The notes beneath the pieces were generated by a model that saw only the letters and a program-made list of their open reading frames with translations, did not search any database and was not told where the DNA came from. From Vibrio sp. PID17_43 (GTDB lineage Bacteria > Pseudomonadota > Gammaproteobacteria > Enterobacterales > Vibrionaceae), in contig NZ_LIXM01000010.1 of the NCBI RefSeq assembly GCF_002608565.1, forward strand, positions 1 to 64,000: a stretch of 64,000 nucleotides of DNA. Reading direction: 5' to 3'. Of the stretch, positions 20,188-29,260 are shown piece after piece; positions within the stretch are counted from its first letter, which is position 1, and the number at the start of each line of letters is the position of its first letter. The position numbers and the translations under genes are program-made.

Positions 20188-21849
20188 ATGAAGCAACGTC
20201 TGATTGTAAAAACCGCTTTAAGCGCCGCGATTTTAGCGACTCTTGCTGGATGTGCAACGCAACCCGCGCACGAATGGAATGAAGATACAACATATAAATT
20301 GACGGTATTGCACACCAATGATCACCACGGTCGTTTTTGGCAAAATAAGTACGGTGAATATGGTATGGCCGCACGTAAAACGCTGATTGATGAACTCCGC
20401 ACTGAGATTCAAGCGGAAGGTGGTAGTGTATTACTTCTATCGGGTGGGGATATCAATACTGGTGTACCTGAGTCCGACTTGCAAGATGCGGAGCCTGACT
20501 TTAAAGGTATGAGTAAAATTGGTTATGACGCGATGGCGCTGGGTAATCATGAATTCGACAACCCACTAGAAGTGCTGTTCAAGCAGCAAGAGTGGGCAAA
20601 CTTCCCGATGTTGTCAGCCAACATTTACGACAAAGAAACAGGCGAGCGCTTGTTCCAACCTTACGCGATGTTCAACAAGCAAGGCATCAAGATTGCCGTT
20701 ATCGGTCTCACCACTGAGGACACCGCGAAACTGGGTAACCCAGAGTACATTGGTCAGGTAGACTTCCGCGATCCGAAAGAAGAAGCGAAAAAACTGATTG
20801 ATGAGCTGAAAGAGACGGAAAAGCCAGACCTTATTTTTGCAGTAACGCACATGGGCCACTACGAAAACGGTAATCGCGGTGTGAATGCGCCGGGTGACGT
20901 TGCACTAGCGCGTTATTTGAATGAGGGTGATTTGGACATGATAGTGGGTGGTCACTCACAAGAGCCGGTTTGTATAGAAGGTCCAAACGTTATCAAGAAG
21001 AACTTCACACCAGGTGATGAGTGTAAACCAGATCAACAAAACGGTACTTACATCGTACAAGCGCACGAGTGGGGTAAGTTTGTTGGTCGTGCGGATTATG
21101 AGTTCCGTAACGGTGAACTATCCATGGTGAGCTATGATTTGATCCCGGTGAACCTGAAGAAGAAGATTAAGCTTGATGGTAAGTCTCAACGTGTATTTAT
21201 CGAAGACGAAATTAAGCAAGATCAAGCATTATTAGAATTCTTGCGCCCATATCAAGAGCAAGGTCAAGACAAGCTTAACGTAAAGATTGCCGAATCTAAT
21301 GGTAAATTGGAAGGTGATCGTAATGTGGTTCGTTTCCAACAAACTAACCTAGGTCGTCTCATTGCTACCGCACATATGGAACGAGCAAAAGCGGATTTCG
21401 CAGTCATGAATTCTGGTGGTGTTCGCAATTCGATAGAAGCGGGTGATATTACTTACAAAGACGTACTTATCGTTCAACCATTTGGTAATATGGTGTCCTA
21501 CGTAGACATGTCGGGTAAGGAAGTATTGGACTACTTAAATGTCGTTGCGACAAAGCCGATTGATTCCGGTGCTTATGCTCAGTTTGCAGGCATTTCGATG
21601 ACAGTGGAGAACGGTAAGGTTTCGGATGTCTTTATCGGTGAAAAACAACTTCGTTTAGATACTCAATACCGCTTTACTGTACCAAGCTACAATGCATCAG
21701 GCGGTGATGGTTACCCAAAAGTGGACACGCACTCAGGCTATGTAAACACGGGTTTTACGGATGCTGAAGTATTGAAAGAGTACCTTGAGTCACATAGCCC
21801 AATTGACGTAAATGCCTATGCACCGTCAGGTGAGATGATATACAAATAA
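20188..21849 (+). CDS. nutA: Lipoprotein 5'-nucleotidase (NutA type)
   Basis: A surface or periplasmic metallophosphatase that dephosphorylates extracellular nucleotides so that the nucleosides can be imported. It is 553 aa long. The signal peptide ends in LATLAGC, with lipidated Cys22, so it is membrane-anchored, unlike E. coli UshA. The N-terminal metallophosphoesterase domain has LHTNDHHGRF, GGDINTG, ALGNHEFDNP and GGHSQEP. The C-terminal nucleotide-binding domain carries NSGGVRNSIEAGDI, PFGNMVSYVDM and SYNASGGDGYP. It resembles the chloride-dependent NutA I remember from V. parahaemolyticus. It is monocistronic between two terminators. Confidence 0.93.
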   Translation: MKQRLIVKTALSAAILATLAGCATQPAHEWNEDTTYKLTVLHTNDHHGRFWQNKYGEYGMAARKTLIDELRTEIQAEGGSVLLLSGGDINTGVPESDLQDAEPDFKGMSKIGYDAMALGNHEFDNPLEVLFKQQEWANFPMLSANIYDKETGERLFQPYAMFNKQGIKIAVIGLTTEDTAKLGNPEYIGQVDFRDPKEEAKKLIDELKETEKPDLIFAVTHMGHYENGNRGVNAPGDVALARYLNEGDLDMIVGGHSQEPVCIEGPNVIKKNFTPGDECKPDQQNGTYIVQAHEWGKFVGRADYEFRNGELSMVSYDLIPVNLKKKIKLDGKSQRVFIEDEIKQDQALLEFLRPYQEQGQDKLNVKIAESNGKLEGDRNVVRFQQTNLGRLIATAHMERAKADFAVMNSGGVRNSIEAGDITYKDVLIVQPFGNMVSYVDMSGKEVLDYLNVVATKPIDSGAYAQFAGISMTVENGKVSDVFIGEKQLRLDTQYRFTVPSYNASGGDGYPKVDTHSGYVNTGFTDAEVLKEYLESHSPIDVNAYAPSGEMIYK

Positions 21850-21906
21850 CCTGAGTGAGATGGCGTAAAAAGCGATTGACTCAAACTCACTGATATCATT
21901 AACTTA

Positions 21907-21943
21907 AAGCGCTGTTCCCAATCATGGGATCAGCGTTTTTTTG
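21907..21943 (+). terminator. Terminator after nutA
   Basis: An interrupted stem (CGCTG-TTCCCA with TGGGA-TCAGCG) is followed by seven Ts. It ends about 20 bases before the ybaK start, so ybaK would need its own promoter or depends on readthrough. Confidence 0.75.
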
Positions 21944-21961
21944 TTTTATAGGAGAATCTTG

Positions 21962-22435
21962 ATGACTCCGGCCATTAATCTTGCGAAAAAGAAAAAAGTT
22001 CCACACATCATTCACCAGTACGAGCACGATCCTAGAGCGGATAGCTATGGATTAGAAGCGGCAGAAGTTCTGGGGCAAGACCCAAAGAAAGTATTTAAAA
22101 CGCTGCTGTTCTGTTTGAACGGCGAACCGAAAAACCTTGCGGTTGCGATTATTCCTGTTGATCAAAAGCTGAATCTAAAACTGGCAGCGAAAGCCGCGAA
22201 GGGTAAGAAAGCGGATATGGCTGATCCAGAGATTGCACAAAAGGCCACAGGTTATGTTGTAGGTGGGATTAGCCCGTTGGGACAGAAGAAGGCATTGCCG
22301 ACGTTTCTGCATGAGAGTGCGATGGCGCAAGACACTATTTGTGTCAGTGCGGGAAAGCGCGGCCTAGAAATAGAGTTGGCGCCAAAAGATTTACTGGGTC
22401 TAACGCGAGGTCAGTTTGCCCCTTTGTGTTTGTGA
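21962..22435 (+). CDS. ybaK: Cys-tRNA(Pro)/Cys-tRNA(Cys) deacylase YbaK
   Basis: A trans-editing factor that removes cysteine mischarged on tRNA-Pro. It is 157 aa long from the ATG at 21962, which follows an AGGAG site by 7 bases; the open frame extends seven codons further upstream without support. The YbaK/ProX fold is recognisable from VFKTLLF, the lysine-rich NLKLAAKAAKGKKADMAD segment, GYVVGGISPLGQKK and VSAGKRGLEIELAP. The downstream terminator is shared with the convergent rluF. Confidence 0.93.
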   Translation: MTPAINLAKKKKVPHIIHQYEHDPRADSYGLEAAEVLGQDPKKVFKTLLFCLNGEPKNLAVAIIPVDQKLNLKLAAKAAKGKKADMADPEIAQKATGYVVGGISPLGQKKALPTFLHESAMAQDTICVSAGKRGLEIELAPKDLLGLTRGQFAPLCL

Positions 22436-22453
22436 GTAGAGGACAAATAAGAA

Positions 22454-22477
22454 GGACGCTCATAAGCGTCCTTTTTT
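22454..22477. terminator. Terminator between ybaK and rluF
   Basis: A 7-bp stem GGACGCT/AGCGTCC with a 4-base loop is followed by TTTTTT on the plus strand and by a T-rich TTCTTATTT on the minus strand, so it can serve both convergent genes. Confidence 0.8.
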
Positions 22478-22499
22478 GATCTCGTCATCTAGTGAAGCG

Positions 22500-23651
22500 T
22501 TACTTCTTCAGACTCAATGTACCACCGGTATGTTTTGCTGGTTTGCTCGGCTTAGCGGTATTTGGGTTCATGTAATGCTGCTTAGGCTTTGATTGCGGTT
22601 TGTTTGATGAATGCGGCTTGTTCGCAGCATCTGGTTTATTCCGGTGCGATTTATCATACTCGCTTTGCGAATTACTGCGCTCACCTTGTGGCCTCACTTT
22701 GTAATGCTCTTTTGCTGGGCGTCCGTTTTCATCATTACGTTGACGACGTTGTTGGCCTTTGTTCGAGTTCGGTGCATGACGGAACTCATCAGCATTGTTA
22801 CCACGGAAGGTACGCACTTTTTGGTTGCGTCGGGCGGTAGAAGCTTGGTTTTCTTCACGACTGTCAAATAGCTTAGCGTCGGTCGCTTTGCGAATGTTGC
22901 GGCCTTTCGCATCCAGTTTTGACGCTTCTTCTGTGCCGACAGAACCTTCGCACATGGCTAAGATTTCAGCCACTTCCGCATCACTGAGATAGCGCCATTT
23001 TCCGTTTGGGATGCCATCTAGAGAGATGTTCATAATACGGACGCGGCGTAGTTTAAATACTTCGTAACCTAGTGCTTCACACATACGACGGATTTGACGG
23101 TTTAAACCTTGAGTCAATACGATACGGAACGAGAACTTGGTCTCTTGGGTCACCTTGCAAGGTAGCGTAACCGTATCGAGAATATTGACGCCGCTCGACA
23201 TCTGTTTGATGAACTCTTTGGTGATTGGCTTATCAACGCGTACAACGTACTCTTTCTCGTGGTTGTTGCCAGCTCGAAGGATCTTGTTCACGATGTCGCC
23301 ATCGTTGGTTAAAAAGATCAAACCGTCAGATGGTTTATCCAAACGACCGATAGGGAAGATACGCTTTTTGTGACCGATGAAATCAACGATGTTGCCCGGG
23401 ATATCACGCTCTGTCGTACAGGTAATGCCGGTTGGTTTATTCAACGCAATATAGACCGGTTTTTCTTTTGCTGCGACAGGGTTACCATCGACACAAACAT
23501 CATCACCTGGGAGAACTTTCGTCCCCATTTCTGGCTGTTTGCCATTGATCGTGACACGACCTTGTTCGATTAGACGGTCTGCTTCGCGGCGCGAGCAAAA
23601 CCCCGTTTCACTGATGAATTTATTTAAGCGTTTTGCGTTATCTTGTGACAT
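22500..23651 (-). CDS. rluF: 23S rRNA pseudouridine synthase RluF with long basic tail
   Basis: Makes pseudouridine in 23S rRNA (position 2604 in E. coli). It is 383 aa long. An N-terminal S4 RNA-binding domain ([24 protein letters not shown]) is followed by the RsuA/RluF-type catalytic core, with catalytic Asp105 in GRLDKPSDG and [16 protein letters not shown]. Residues ~235-383 form a low-complexity tail rich in Lys, Arg, Asn, Gln and Ser, about 90 residues longer than in E. coli RluF. A strong AGGAGAGCAAC site precedes the ATG. The assignment as RluF and not RluB or RluE rests on remembered whole-length similarity. Confidence 0.9.
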   Translation of the reverse strand: MSQDNAKRLNKFISETGFCSRREADRLIEQGRVTINGKQPEMGTKVLPGDDVCVDGNPVAAKEKPVYIALNKPTGITCTTERDIPGNIVDFIGHKKRIFPIGRLDKPSDGLIFLTNDGDIVNKILRAGNNHEKEYVVRVDKPITKEFIKQMSSGVNILDTVTLPCKVTQETKFSFRIVLTQGLNRQIRRMCEALGYEVFKLRRVRIMNISLDGIPNGKWRYLSDAEVAEILAMCEGSVGTEEASKLDAKGRNIRKATDAKLFDSREENQASTARRNQKVRTFRGNNADEFRHAPNSNKGQQRRQRNDENGRPAKEHYKVRPQGERSNSQSEYDKSHRNKPDAANKPHSSNKPQSKPKQHYMNPNTAKPSKPAKHTGGTLSLKK

Positions 23652-23754
23652 GTTGCTCTCCTAACGTTTCACAACGGCGGTTAATAAAAGTTGCCTTCCC
23701 AATATTTTATAGGAAGGCGAGATAAGGTCGGGCATTCTAGCACCGAGCATCCGG

Positions 23755-24336
23755 TTAGCCTAAACGTTTTTGATGACGTTCACGCGTCTCCATTTTCTTT
23801 TCAGCACTCTTTCTCAGCAGTACGTACACTGCACCACTTCCTCCATGGAAGCGTTGTGCCGTATGGACGCATTGCACTTCACGTATTTGTTGCAGCCAAC
23901 TACTGACAAAGCTCTTCATTAAGGCTGGCGGGTTAGAACGTTCGCCACGACCGTGCACGATCATCACGGTACGGATATCCATTTCAATGCATCGCTTGAG
24001 GAAAGTTACTATTTCGTCACGCGCTTCTTTTAGCGTCTTACGGTGTAAATCAAGGCGAGCTTGAATGGGGTACTTCCCAAGACGCAGCTTGCGGTACACG
24101 CCATCTTGTACACCATCACGTTTGAACTCGATGAAGTCGTCCGGCTTTAGCATTTCCGCGTGGTCGATAGATAAGTATTCGGGGTCGTCTTCTGTTAACC
24201 AGATCGCAGCCTCTTGTTTGGCAAGGTGTGCATCGGTCACCTGGTGGACTTTTTTATGTTCAGCTGTGTCGTGGGTAATTGGCTTAACGTCGCCCATCAT
24301 CTGTTGGAACAGGTCAAAATCGTCGTCGTGAGACAT
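23755..24336 (-). CDS. smrA: Smr-domain endonuclease SmrA (YdaL type)
   Basis: A 193-aa protein with an N-terminal SmrA-specific region and a C-terminal Smr domain. The domain is marked by LDLHRKTLKEARDEIVTFL, the catalytic-type loop MIVHGRGERS and GGSGAVYVLLRK. Smr domains nick DNA or bind/cleave RNA; for E. coli YdaL a nicking activity has been reported. The cellular role is unclear. It is monocistronic, with 103 bases before rluF. Confidence 0.88.
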   Translation of the reverse strand: MSHDDDFDLFQQMMGDVKPITHDTAEHKKVHQVTDAHLAKQEAAIWLTEDDPEYLSIDHAEMLKPDDFIEFKRDGVQDGVYRKLRLGKYPIQARLDLHRKTLKEARDEIVTFLKRCIEMDIRTVMIVHGRGERSNPPALMKSFVSSWLQQIREVQCVHTAQRFHGGSGAVYVLLRKSAEKKMETRERHQKRLG

Positions 24337-24467
24337 AACGGCAATCTCATAAAGAACAGGATAAGTAGAGACAATTATATTAAGGAGGTGCTAAAAAAGA
24401 TCAATAAAAAACCGGAGCAGGCAAATAACCAACTCCGGTGCGAAGCGTTTCTAGAGCTAAGCGAGAT

Positions 24468-24608
24468 CTAGTGAGGAGATTTGTCGTTCATAATCTTGTA
24501 CATGAAGAAACCGCCGTAAAACAACATCAGACCAATTGCCCCAAAGATTACAATCATTGATGATAGACCCACTGCATTACCAAATAGGAGATCAAGCCAA
24601 AAGTCCAT
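24468..24608 (-). CDS. Small membrane protein (DUF3149-like)
   Basis: A 46-residue ORF with a strong ribosome site (GGAGG, 6 bases before the ATG). It starts MDFWLDLLFGNAVGLSS and has one long hydrophobic span (roughly residues 18-37), ending in a short charged tail NDKSPH. Length and composition fit DUF3149, a family of tiny inner-membrane proteins of unknown function in vibrios; the family name is from memory. It is monocistronic and is easily missed by annotation because of its size. Confidence 0.75.
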   Translation of the reverse strand: MDFWLDLLFGNAVGLSSMIVIFGAIGLMLFYGGFFMYKIMNDKSPH

Positions 24609-24799
24609 ATGTTTCCTCCAAGATATTTCCGACAAGGTTTAAACTAATGGCTGGTGTTTTTTGCACACTGATCTGGATCAATGATGTTGCACGAGTTAAT
24701 AGGTTGTATTTTATTGTGAGTTATTAATCACAATTTACGTGCTAGTGCTCAGTAATTCAGCAATCAAATTAGAGCGTCATCTTTTTTTGAAAAAAGCGC

Positions 24800-24827
24800 T
24801 TGCGTCTCTTCGGATTATCCGTAATAT
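24800..24827 (+). promoter_or_regulatory. Sigma-70 promoter of tRNA-Pro
   Basis: A -35 TTGCGT (24800-24805) and -10 TAATAT (24822-24827) are 16 bases apart, with a mature tRNA 5' end 41 bases downstream. Confidence 0.6.
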
Positions 24828-24867
24828 ACGCATCCGTTGACGGGGAAAAGTCCTTAGTTAAACATCT

Positions 24868-24930
<63 letters not shown>

Positions 24931-24944
<14 letters not shown>

Positions 24945-25201
24945 CTTTCAGAAAGCCTGCTCAATGAGCAGGCTTTCGTCGTTTGGCGCGAGCAAATTTT
25001 GACTTTGATAGTATCGAACCAAATGGGGTTCGCCTGAAGTTAGAATATGGCTCTTCACCGACCATTTTCAGAAAGCCTGCTCAATGAGCAGGCTTTCGTC
25101 GTTTTGGCGCGAGCAAATTTTGACTTTGATAGTATCGAACCAAATGGGGTTCGCCTGAAGTTAGAATATGGCTCTTCACCGACCACTTTTAGAAAGCCTG
25201 C
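24931..25201 (+). repeat. Tandem repeats carrying the tRNA-Pro 3' end
   Basis: Two complete units of 120 and 121 bp (24931-25050 and 25051-25171) and a truncated third (25172-25201). Each begins with the last 14 bases of tRNA-Pro including CCA. Each complete unit then holds a 12-bp terminator-like stem (GAAAGCCTGCTC/GAGCAGGCTTTC) with a weak T tract, a CGAACC/GGTTCG hairpin, and an ATATGG tail. The units differ at a few positions (one T insertion, ACCAC/ACCAT, TTTCAG/TTTTAG). The third copy stops inside the terminator stem, 2 bases before the stop codon of the convergent TraB-family gene. Confidence 0.93.
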
Positions 25202-25203
25202 CT

Positions 25204-26076
25204 TTAAATATCACATTTCGCATTTCTGGTGTTTGCTAATGGTTTGATCGCAAAACCGCGCTTTTCTAGTAATTCGATAAGACTGCCCTTACCAACTAAG
25301 TGTAAGCTGCCGACCACAACGGTGTAACGGCCTCCTTTCTTTGGTAATACGTTGCCAGAGTCTAATTTTTGTGCCCAATCTCGGTTACGAGAGTATAGAA
25401 AGGCTTCATTGAACTGTTCACTGGATTTTTCACTTAGCGATGCTTTTTCTAGCTGACTTCCGGCGCCACTTTTCCAGCTCTCGATTAAGCATTCGACAAG
25501 AGCTTCTCCACCATCATATTCTTCGATTGAAGAAAGCAGTAGCTCTTTGCCCCCCTCGGGTTGGCCTGTAATTAAATCGATTTGAAATTGCACCGATTCT
25601 AAAGAGAGGATGGGGACGTGTTTTTCTTCTGCCATATTAATTAAATGCATATCGACGCCATGACCTGCCACGTACCCCAATTTGTTAACGAGAGACAACT
25701 GAATCGTTAAGGCTGCTGCCCAAGGAGGTGCATTGAGTAATTGCGTTTGTTGCACACCAAGATCTTTGGCAATCTCAGCAAGATGTTGATGCTGCGTTTT
25801 ATCCAAGACATCTTTGGCGAGAAACGCGGTTTTTGGGTAGGTCACGCCTTCAGTATTTCGAACATCGGTTTCGATGATTAATCCATCACTGTTTTTTAGG
25901 AATTGAGTAACGGCTTTAGGCAGCGGGTACATACTTGTATCCCCCACATGAATCGAACCAATAATCATGTATTCGGTATTGCCTTTCTTTGCCAACCAGT
26001 GCTGCGGTTCTGCTTGGGTAGAGTAAGAAGTAAAAAAGACAATGAGAGATGACATGACAGACAAGAGTCGAAACAT
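25204..26076 (-). CDS. TraB/GumN-family secreted protein
   Basis: A 290-aa protein with a signal peptide (MFRLLSVMSSLIVFFTSYSTQA then EPQHW). It has the two TraB/GumN landmarks: GSIHVGDTSMYPLP near the N-terminus, with its conserved histidine, and VVGSLHLVGKGSLIELL near the C-terminus. The related TIKI proteins are metalloproteases, and bacterial members are largely uncharacterised, so protease-like activity is only an inference. The start at 26076 is chosen because a GAGG site lies 8 bases upstream and it opens the signal peptide; the frame is open to an ATG at 26136. Its 3' end touches the truncated tRNA-Pro repeat. Confidence 0.82.
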   Translation of the reverse strand: MFRLLSVMSSLIVFFTSYSTQAEPQHWLAKKGNTEYMIIGSIHVGDTSMYPLPKAVTQFLKNSDGLIIETDVRNTEGVTYPKTAFLAKDVLDKTQHQHLAEIAKDLGVQQTQLLNAPPWAAALTIQLSLVNKLGYVAGHGVDMHLINMAEEKHVPILSLESVQFQIDLITGQPEGGKELLLSSIEEYDGGEALVECLIESWKSGAGSQLEKASLSEKSSEQFNEAFLYSRNRDWAQKLDSGNVLPKKGGRYTVVVGSLHLVGKGSLIELLEKRGFAIKPLANTRNAKCDI

Positions 26077-26136
26077 ATTTTGTTCCTCGAATTCGATATG
26101 CATCTTATCTATATCATGGTTCGACAAAAACGTCAT

Positions 26137-26534
26137 TTTTAAAAATATTGACGTGTTTTGACGGTGATGAAATGAGAGCTAATTCACGAAAGTGTTTTAA
26201 TTGAGTTTGTTGTTAATGGTAAGTCAAATGCTCTCTCGTGATCAAAATCCTATAAAATCATGCAAAACGCACCAGTTTTTGTGATTGAGATCGCAACAAT
26301 CTCGTCAAAAAAAGTTGCTCGTTTTTGACAAGTTAAATAAGCAATTGAATTTCATGTATTTATATTTTTAATCTCAAGACCAAATTTGAGCTGGATCACT
26401 TCTTACTTTTATTTATTTTACGTATTAAAATAACTGCTTGTATGTTGAATACAACTGTTAAGCGCCTCGCATTTAGGTGCTCACCATTTTTGATAAATGT
26501 CGTTTTGAACCACTGACTTTTTGGGGAAAGTAAG
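26137..26534 (+). promoter_or_regulatory. Regulatory region of chb
   Basis: 398 bases without a gene between two divergent units. It contains a good CRP-like site, TGTGA-N6-TCGCA, at 26280-26295, and a 16-mer TTTGAGCTGGATCACT at 26385-26400 that recurs (13 of 16 bases) before the porin gene at 29475-29490. Both fit carbon-source control of chitin utilisation. The transcription start is not obvious. Confidence 0.55.
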
Positions 26535-29186
26535 ATGTTGAAACATAGTCTGATTGCTGCTTCTGTAATCGCTACATTGGCAGGCTGCTCTTCACTGCAG
26601 AACTCTGAGCAACAAGTTGTAAACTCACTGGCTGACAACCTTAATATTCAATATGAAGTACTTACAAACCACGGCGCAAATGAAGGTCTTGCATGTCAAG
26701 ACATGGGCGCTGAGTGGGCGTCTTGTAATAAGGTTAACATGACGTTAATTAACCAAGGTGAAGCGGTTGACTCTAAAGATTGGGCTATCTACTTCCACAG
26801 CATTCGTCTGATTTTGGATGTAGACAACGAGCAGTTCAAAATCTCTCGTGTAACGGGTGACCTACACAAATTAGAACCAACAGATAAGTTTGACGGTTTC
26901 GCGGCAGGTGAAGAAGTCGTTCTGCCGCTGATTGGCGAATACTGGACATTGTTTGAAACTGATTTCATGCCAGGTGCATTTGTAACTGCGCCAAACGCAG
27001 AGCCTAAGATGATTGCGTCTCTAAATACAGAAGACGTTGCTTCTTTCGTTACTGGCCTTGAAGGCAACAACCTAAAACGTACGCCTGATGACAACAACAT
27101 CATGGCAAATGCTGTCTCTCGTTTCGAAAAGAATGAAGATCTAGCAAAACAAGATGTATCAACTACGTTACTACCAACGCCAATGCACGTGAAAGCGGGC
27201 CAAGGCACAGTAGACATCGCAGGTGGTATTGCGCTGCCGAAAGACGCATTTGATGCGGCTCAATACGCAGCAATTCAAGATCGCGCAGAAGTGGTAGGTG
27301 TGGATGTTCGTGGTGATGTTCCTGTTAGCATCACGCTAGTTCCTGCAAACTTCACCGGTGAATTAGCAAAATCGGGTGCTTATGATTTGAGCATCAATGG
27401 CGACGGCATTGTGATTGAAGCATTCGACCAAGCAGGTGCTTTCTACGCAGTACAATCTATCTTTGGCCTGATAGATAGCCAAAATGCTGATTCTCTACCA
27501 CAACTGTCTATTCAAGATGCACCGCGCTTTGATTACCGTGGTGTGATGGTCGATGTGGCTCGTAACTTCCACTCTAAAGACGCAATCCTTGCAACGCTTG
27601 AGCAAATGGCGGCGTACAAGATGAACAAACTGCACCTTCACCTGACGGATGATGAAGGCTGGCGTTTGGAAATTCCGGGTCTGCCTGAGCTGACCGAAGT
27701 GGGTGCAAACCGTTGTTTCGATTTGGAAGAGAAAAGCTGTTTACTGCCTCAGCTTGGTTCAGGTGCAACGACAGATAACTTTGGCTCCGGTTACTTCAGC
27801 AAAGCAGACTATGTGGAAATCCTAAAGTACGCGAAAGCACGTAACATCGAAGTGATTCCAGAAATCGATATGCCAGCGCACGCTCGTGCAGCAGTGGTAT
27901 CAATGGAAGCGCGTTACGATCGTCTAATGGAAGAAGGTAAAGAAGCAGAAGCGAACGAGTACCGCCTGATGGATCCTCAAGATACATCGAACGTAACGAC
28001 GGTTCAGTTCTACAACAAGCAAAGCTTCATCAACCCATGTATGGAATCTTCAACTCGCTTTGTTGATAAAGTGATTTCAGAAGTAGCAGCAATGCACCAA
28101 GAAGCGGGCACGCCGCTAACAACATGGCACTTTGGTGGTGACGAAGCGAAGAACATCAAGCTAGGCGCTGGTTTCCAAGACGTTAACGCAGAAGATAAAG
28201 TAAGCTGGAAAGGCACCATTGACCTGTCTAAGCAAGACAAGCCATTCGCGCAGTCTCCACAATGTCAGACATTGATCGATAATGGCACTGTAAGTGATTA
28301 TGGTCACTTACCAAGCTTCTTTGCGGAAGAAGTGTCTAAGATTGTGGCGGAAAAAGGTATCCCTGGTTTCCAAGCATGGCAAGATGGTCTGAAATACAGT
28401 GAAGGCGCAGAGGCGTTCGCGACAGAAAACAAACGTGTGAACTTCTGGGACGTACTTTACTGGGGTGGTACTTCATCAGTGTACGAGTGGTCTAAGAAAG
28501 GTTACGACGTGATCGTTTCTAACCCAGACTACGTGTACATGGACATGCCATACGAAGTGGATCCGAAAGAGCGTGGTTACTACTGGGCAACGCGTGCAAC
28601 AGATACGCGTAAGATGTTCGGTTTTGCACCAGAGAACATGCCTCAAAACGCAGAAACATCGCTAGATCGTGACGGTAACGGCTTCACAGGTAAAGGTGAG
28701 ATCGAAGCGAAGCCATTTTACGGTCTATCAGCACAGCTTTGGTCTGAGACTGTACGTAACGATGAACAATACGAGTACATGGTATTCCCTCGCGTACTAG
28801 CCGCTGCTGAGCGTGCGTGGCACCGTGCGGATTGGGAAAACGACTACAAAGTGGGTGTTGAGTATTCGCAAAACTCTAATTTAGTAGACAAAGCTGCGCT
28901 AAACCAAGACTACAACCGCTTTGCGAACGTTCTTGGTCAACGTGAACTGGCTAAGCTAGAAAAATCAGGCATCGACTACCGCCTACCAGTACCTGGCGCG
29001 AAAGTTGAAGATGGTAAACTAGCAATGAACGTTCAGTTCCCAGGCGTGAAGCTTCAATACTCTCTAGATGGCAAAAACTGGCTAACTTACGCAGACAGTG
29101 CGCGTCCAAATGTGAAAGGTGAAGTGTTTATCCGCTCTGTGTCGGCAACGGGTGAGAAAGCAAGCCGTGTGACTAGCGTGAAATAA
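26535..29186 (+). CDS. chb: Chitobiase (beta-N-acetylhexosaminidase, GH20), lipoprotein
   Basis: Hydrolyses chitobiose and other N-acetylglucosamine oligomers at the outer membrane or periplasm. It is 883 aa long, with a lipobox LATLAGC giving Cys18. Domain order: an N-terminal carbohydrate-binding-like chitobiase domain (to ~170), a GH20b domain, the GH20 TIM barrel from about residue 330 (FDYRGVMVDVARNFHSK, KLHLHLTDDEGWR), and a C-terminal Ig-like domain ending in SVK. The catalytic Asp536-Glu537 pair is in HFGGDEAKN. It is nearly collinear with the V. harveyi chitobiase I recall. A CRP-like site and a motif shared with the next gene lie upstream. Confidence 0.96.
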   Translation: MLKHSLIAASVIATLAGCSSLQNSEQQVVNSLADNLNIQYEVLTNHGANEGLACQDMGAEWASCNKVNMTLINQGEAVDSKDWAIYFHSIRLILDVDNEQFKISRVTGDLHKLEPTDKFDGFAAGEEVVLPLIGEYWTLFETDFMPGAFVTAPNAEPKMIASLNTEDVASFVTGLEGNNLKRTPDDNNIMANAVSRFEKNEDLAKQDVSTTLLPTPMHVKAGQGTVDIAGGIALPKDAFDAAQYAAIQDRAEVVGVDVRGDVPVSITLVPANFTGELAKSGAYDLSINGDGIVIEAFDQAGAFYAVQSIFGLIDSQNADSLPQLSIQDAPRFDYRGVMVDVARNFHSKDAILATLEQMAAYKMNKLHLHLTDDEGWRLEIPGLPELTEVGANRCFDLEEKSCLLPQLGSGATTDNFGSGYFSKADYVEILKYAKARNIEVIPEIDMPAHARAAVVSMEARYDRLMEEGKEAEANEYRLMDPQDTSNVTTVQFYNKQSFINPCMESSTRFVDKVISEVAAMHQEAGTPLTTWHFGGDEAKNIKLGAGFQDVNAEDKVSWKGTIDLSKQDKPFAQSPQCQTLIDNGTVSDYGHLPSFFAEEVSKIVAEKGIPGFQAWQDGLKYSEGAEAFATENKRVNFWDVLYWGGTSSVYEWSKKGYDVIVSNPDYVYMDMPYEVDPKERGYYWATRATDTRKMFGFAPENMPQNAETSLDRDGNGFTGKGEIEAKPFYGLSAQLWSETVRNDEQYEYMVFPRVLAAAERAWHRADWENDYKVGVEYSQNSNLVDKAALNQDYNRFANVLGQRELAKLEKSGIDYRLPVPGAKVEDGKLAMNVQFPGVKLQYSLDGKNWLTYADSARPNVKGEVFIRSVSATGEKASRVTSVK

Positions 29187-29222
29187 ATTCACTAAGTTTC
29201 ACTTAAATCACTATTTATAGCC

Positions 29223-29260
29223 AAAGCCCTCAACTCATGTTGAGGGCTTTGTTTATTTTT
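29223..29260 (+). terminator. Terminator after chb
   Basis: A 12-bp stem AAAGCCCTCAAC/GTTGAGGGCTTT with a 4-base loop is followed by GTTTATTTTT, 36 bases after chb. Confidence 0.85.

Noticed and set aside
25047-25247. A 66-codon frame across the tRNA-Pro repeats
   Set aside because: It runs through terminator stems and tRNA ends, has no ribosome site and no protein-like composition, so I treat it as chance.
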